Source of the DNA: an uncultured bacterium
GTDB lineage: Bacteria > Patescibacteriota > Minisyncoccia > Phycocordibacterales > CAIZIN01
Direction: 5' to 3'
Length of the DNA stretch: 13,096 nt
NCBI GenBank assembly: GCA_903933085.1
Contig: CAIZIN010000107.1
Coordinates: forward strand, 1-13,096
Below the pieces are notes generated by a model. The model saw nothing but the letters and a program-made list of their open reading frames with translations, did no database searches and was not told where the DNA came from. The stretch's first letter is position 1; each line of letters begins with the position of its first letter. Of this stretch, positions 12,460 to 13,096 are shown piece after piece. The position numbers were made by a program, and so were the translations under genes.

Positions 12460-13096
12460 ATGAAGAACATTAATTGGAAAAATATAAATAAAAAAAATAT
12501 AGAAGGTTTTTCTCTGATAGAAACAATAGTCTATGTTGCTATATTTTCTGTATTCATAATTGGAGTTGTTTCATTTTTGAGTGGTATTTCTGAAACAAGG
12601 CTTCGAAACCAGACGGTTCTAGAAATAAATGATCAAGGGTCAAAGGTGATGAAGACAATAACTCAAGTACTTCGAAATGGTACCAATGTGAATAGTCCAA
12701 CAATTTCCAATACAGCATTCAATCTAAATGTTGTGACAGGTTTGCCAATGACTAATCCGACTATCTTTTCTGAAAATGATGGAGTTTTATACATAACGGA
12801 AGGTGTTGGATTGCCAGTTGCTTTAACTAATAATAAAGTGGTTGTAAGTGCTTTATCTTTTTCCAATTTATCTCGTCCAGACACACCTAATATAATTAAA
12901 ATTAGTTTTACATTGACAAGTGTAAATACTGCTTCAAATACAGGTGATAAATATTCATTTACATTTACTTCCAGAGGTTGTCCAAATAAATGTGCCTATT
13001 GTGCCGTGTGGAGGTTGGAACCGAAATTTCAAATCATCGAAAACTGGCGCGACCATATTTTAAATGACAAACCATTTGCCATGATTTCAGATAACA
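12460..13096 (+). CDS. GspJ/PilW-like prepilin, running in frame into a radical SAM sequence (3' end outside the window)
   Basis: Starts 3 bases after the large pilin and stays open to the right edge (212 codons). Class III prepilin signal: leader ending IEG16, cleavage before Phe17, FSLIETIVYVAIFSVFIIG with Glu21 at +5. A GspJ/PilW-type region follows: LRNQTVLEINDQGSKVMKTI, then strands including DGVLYITEG and NKVVVSALSFSNL (126-138) and IIKISFTLTS, the usual last strands of these pilins. At SFTFTSRG (166-173), just where such a pilin would end, the sequence becomes radical SAM-like: C174-PNK-C178-AY-C181, followed by AVWRLEP and an MISDN strand. No stop separates the two. The pilin part is secure; whether the fused product exists is doubtful. 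Confidence 0.8.
   Translation, partial: MKNINWKNINKKNIEGFSLIETIVYVAIFSVFIIGVVSFLSGISETRLRNQTVLEINDQGSKVMKTITQVLRNGTNVNSPTISNTAFNLNVVTGLPMTNPTIFSENDGVLYITEGVGLPVALTNNKVVVSALSFSNLSRPDTPNIIKISFTLTSVNTASNTGDKYSFTFTSRGCPNKCAYCAVWRLEPKFQIIENWRDHILNDKPFAMISDN
12976..13096 (+). other. 5' part of a radical SAM enzyme sequence joined to the pilin
   Basis: The last 121 bases encode GCPNKCAYC (CX3CX2C, the ligand motif for the radical SAM 4Fe-4S cluster), then VWRLEPKFQIIENWRDHI and AMISDN, matching the family's second strand. By my count it is about 40% G+C against about 28% in the preceding 120 bases. A radical SAM enzyme needs upstream sequence before this motif, and here that sequence is a pilin. 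The join lies near 12965-12978. Confidence 0.65.

Overview
The window is AT-rich, gene-dense DNA from a bacterium using the standard genetic code. Many small genes lack Shine-Dalgarno sequences, the MurF is short and membrane-anchored, there is a four-helix-bundle (23S rRNA intervening-sequence type) cassette, and a compact type IV pilus operon has very long pilins with Ig-like repeats. Together these fit a Patescibacteria/CPR genome (Parcubacteria-like), probably metagenome-derived. That assignment is inference from gene style, since no rRNA is present.

Left part (1-3460): a MurF-type Mur ligase, a small two-helix DUF378 membrane protein, and a stand-alone protein with the fold of the PurH IMP-cyclohydrolase domain but without its catalytic residues. 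A nucleotidyltransferase-fold protein follows on the minus strand. Strong hairpin terminators separate these units.

Middle part (3461-5900): a structured non-coding stretch of about 300 bases lies beside a minus-strand tRNA-Glu(CTC). It holds a series of hairpins and two extra partial copies of the tRNA 3' end, one inverted and interrupted by a 25-base hairpin. Next come a small putative zinc-binding protein with a strong SD, a DEDDh-type exonuclease with an altered last catalytic position, and a 475-base cassette. The cassette has 36-base terminal inverted repeats around a four-helix-bundle gene killed by two nonsense codons. A small helical protein follows.

Right part (5900-13096): an NAD(P)H-quinone-reductase-like flavoprotein, then a same-strand run with gaps of 3 to 40 bases: CheY-like receiver, PilB/GspE ATPase, PilC/GspF platform protein, GspH/FimT-like pilin, a 735-residue pilin with three Ig-like repeats and further surface domains, and a GspJ/PilW-like pilin. 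The ATPase and PilC would assemble the pilins; the long pilin is probably the adhesive component. A perfect 12-base-arm palindrome covers the promoter ahead of the receiver gene. The last pilin passes in frame into the CX3CX2C start of a radical SAM enzyme near the right edge, which looks like a chimeric join or a recent recombination.

At least four genes (starts 3429, 4424, 5565, 5911) have a TATAAT-like -10 box only 6-9 bases before the start codon, pointing to leaderless or nearly leaderless mRNAs as a common mode here.
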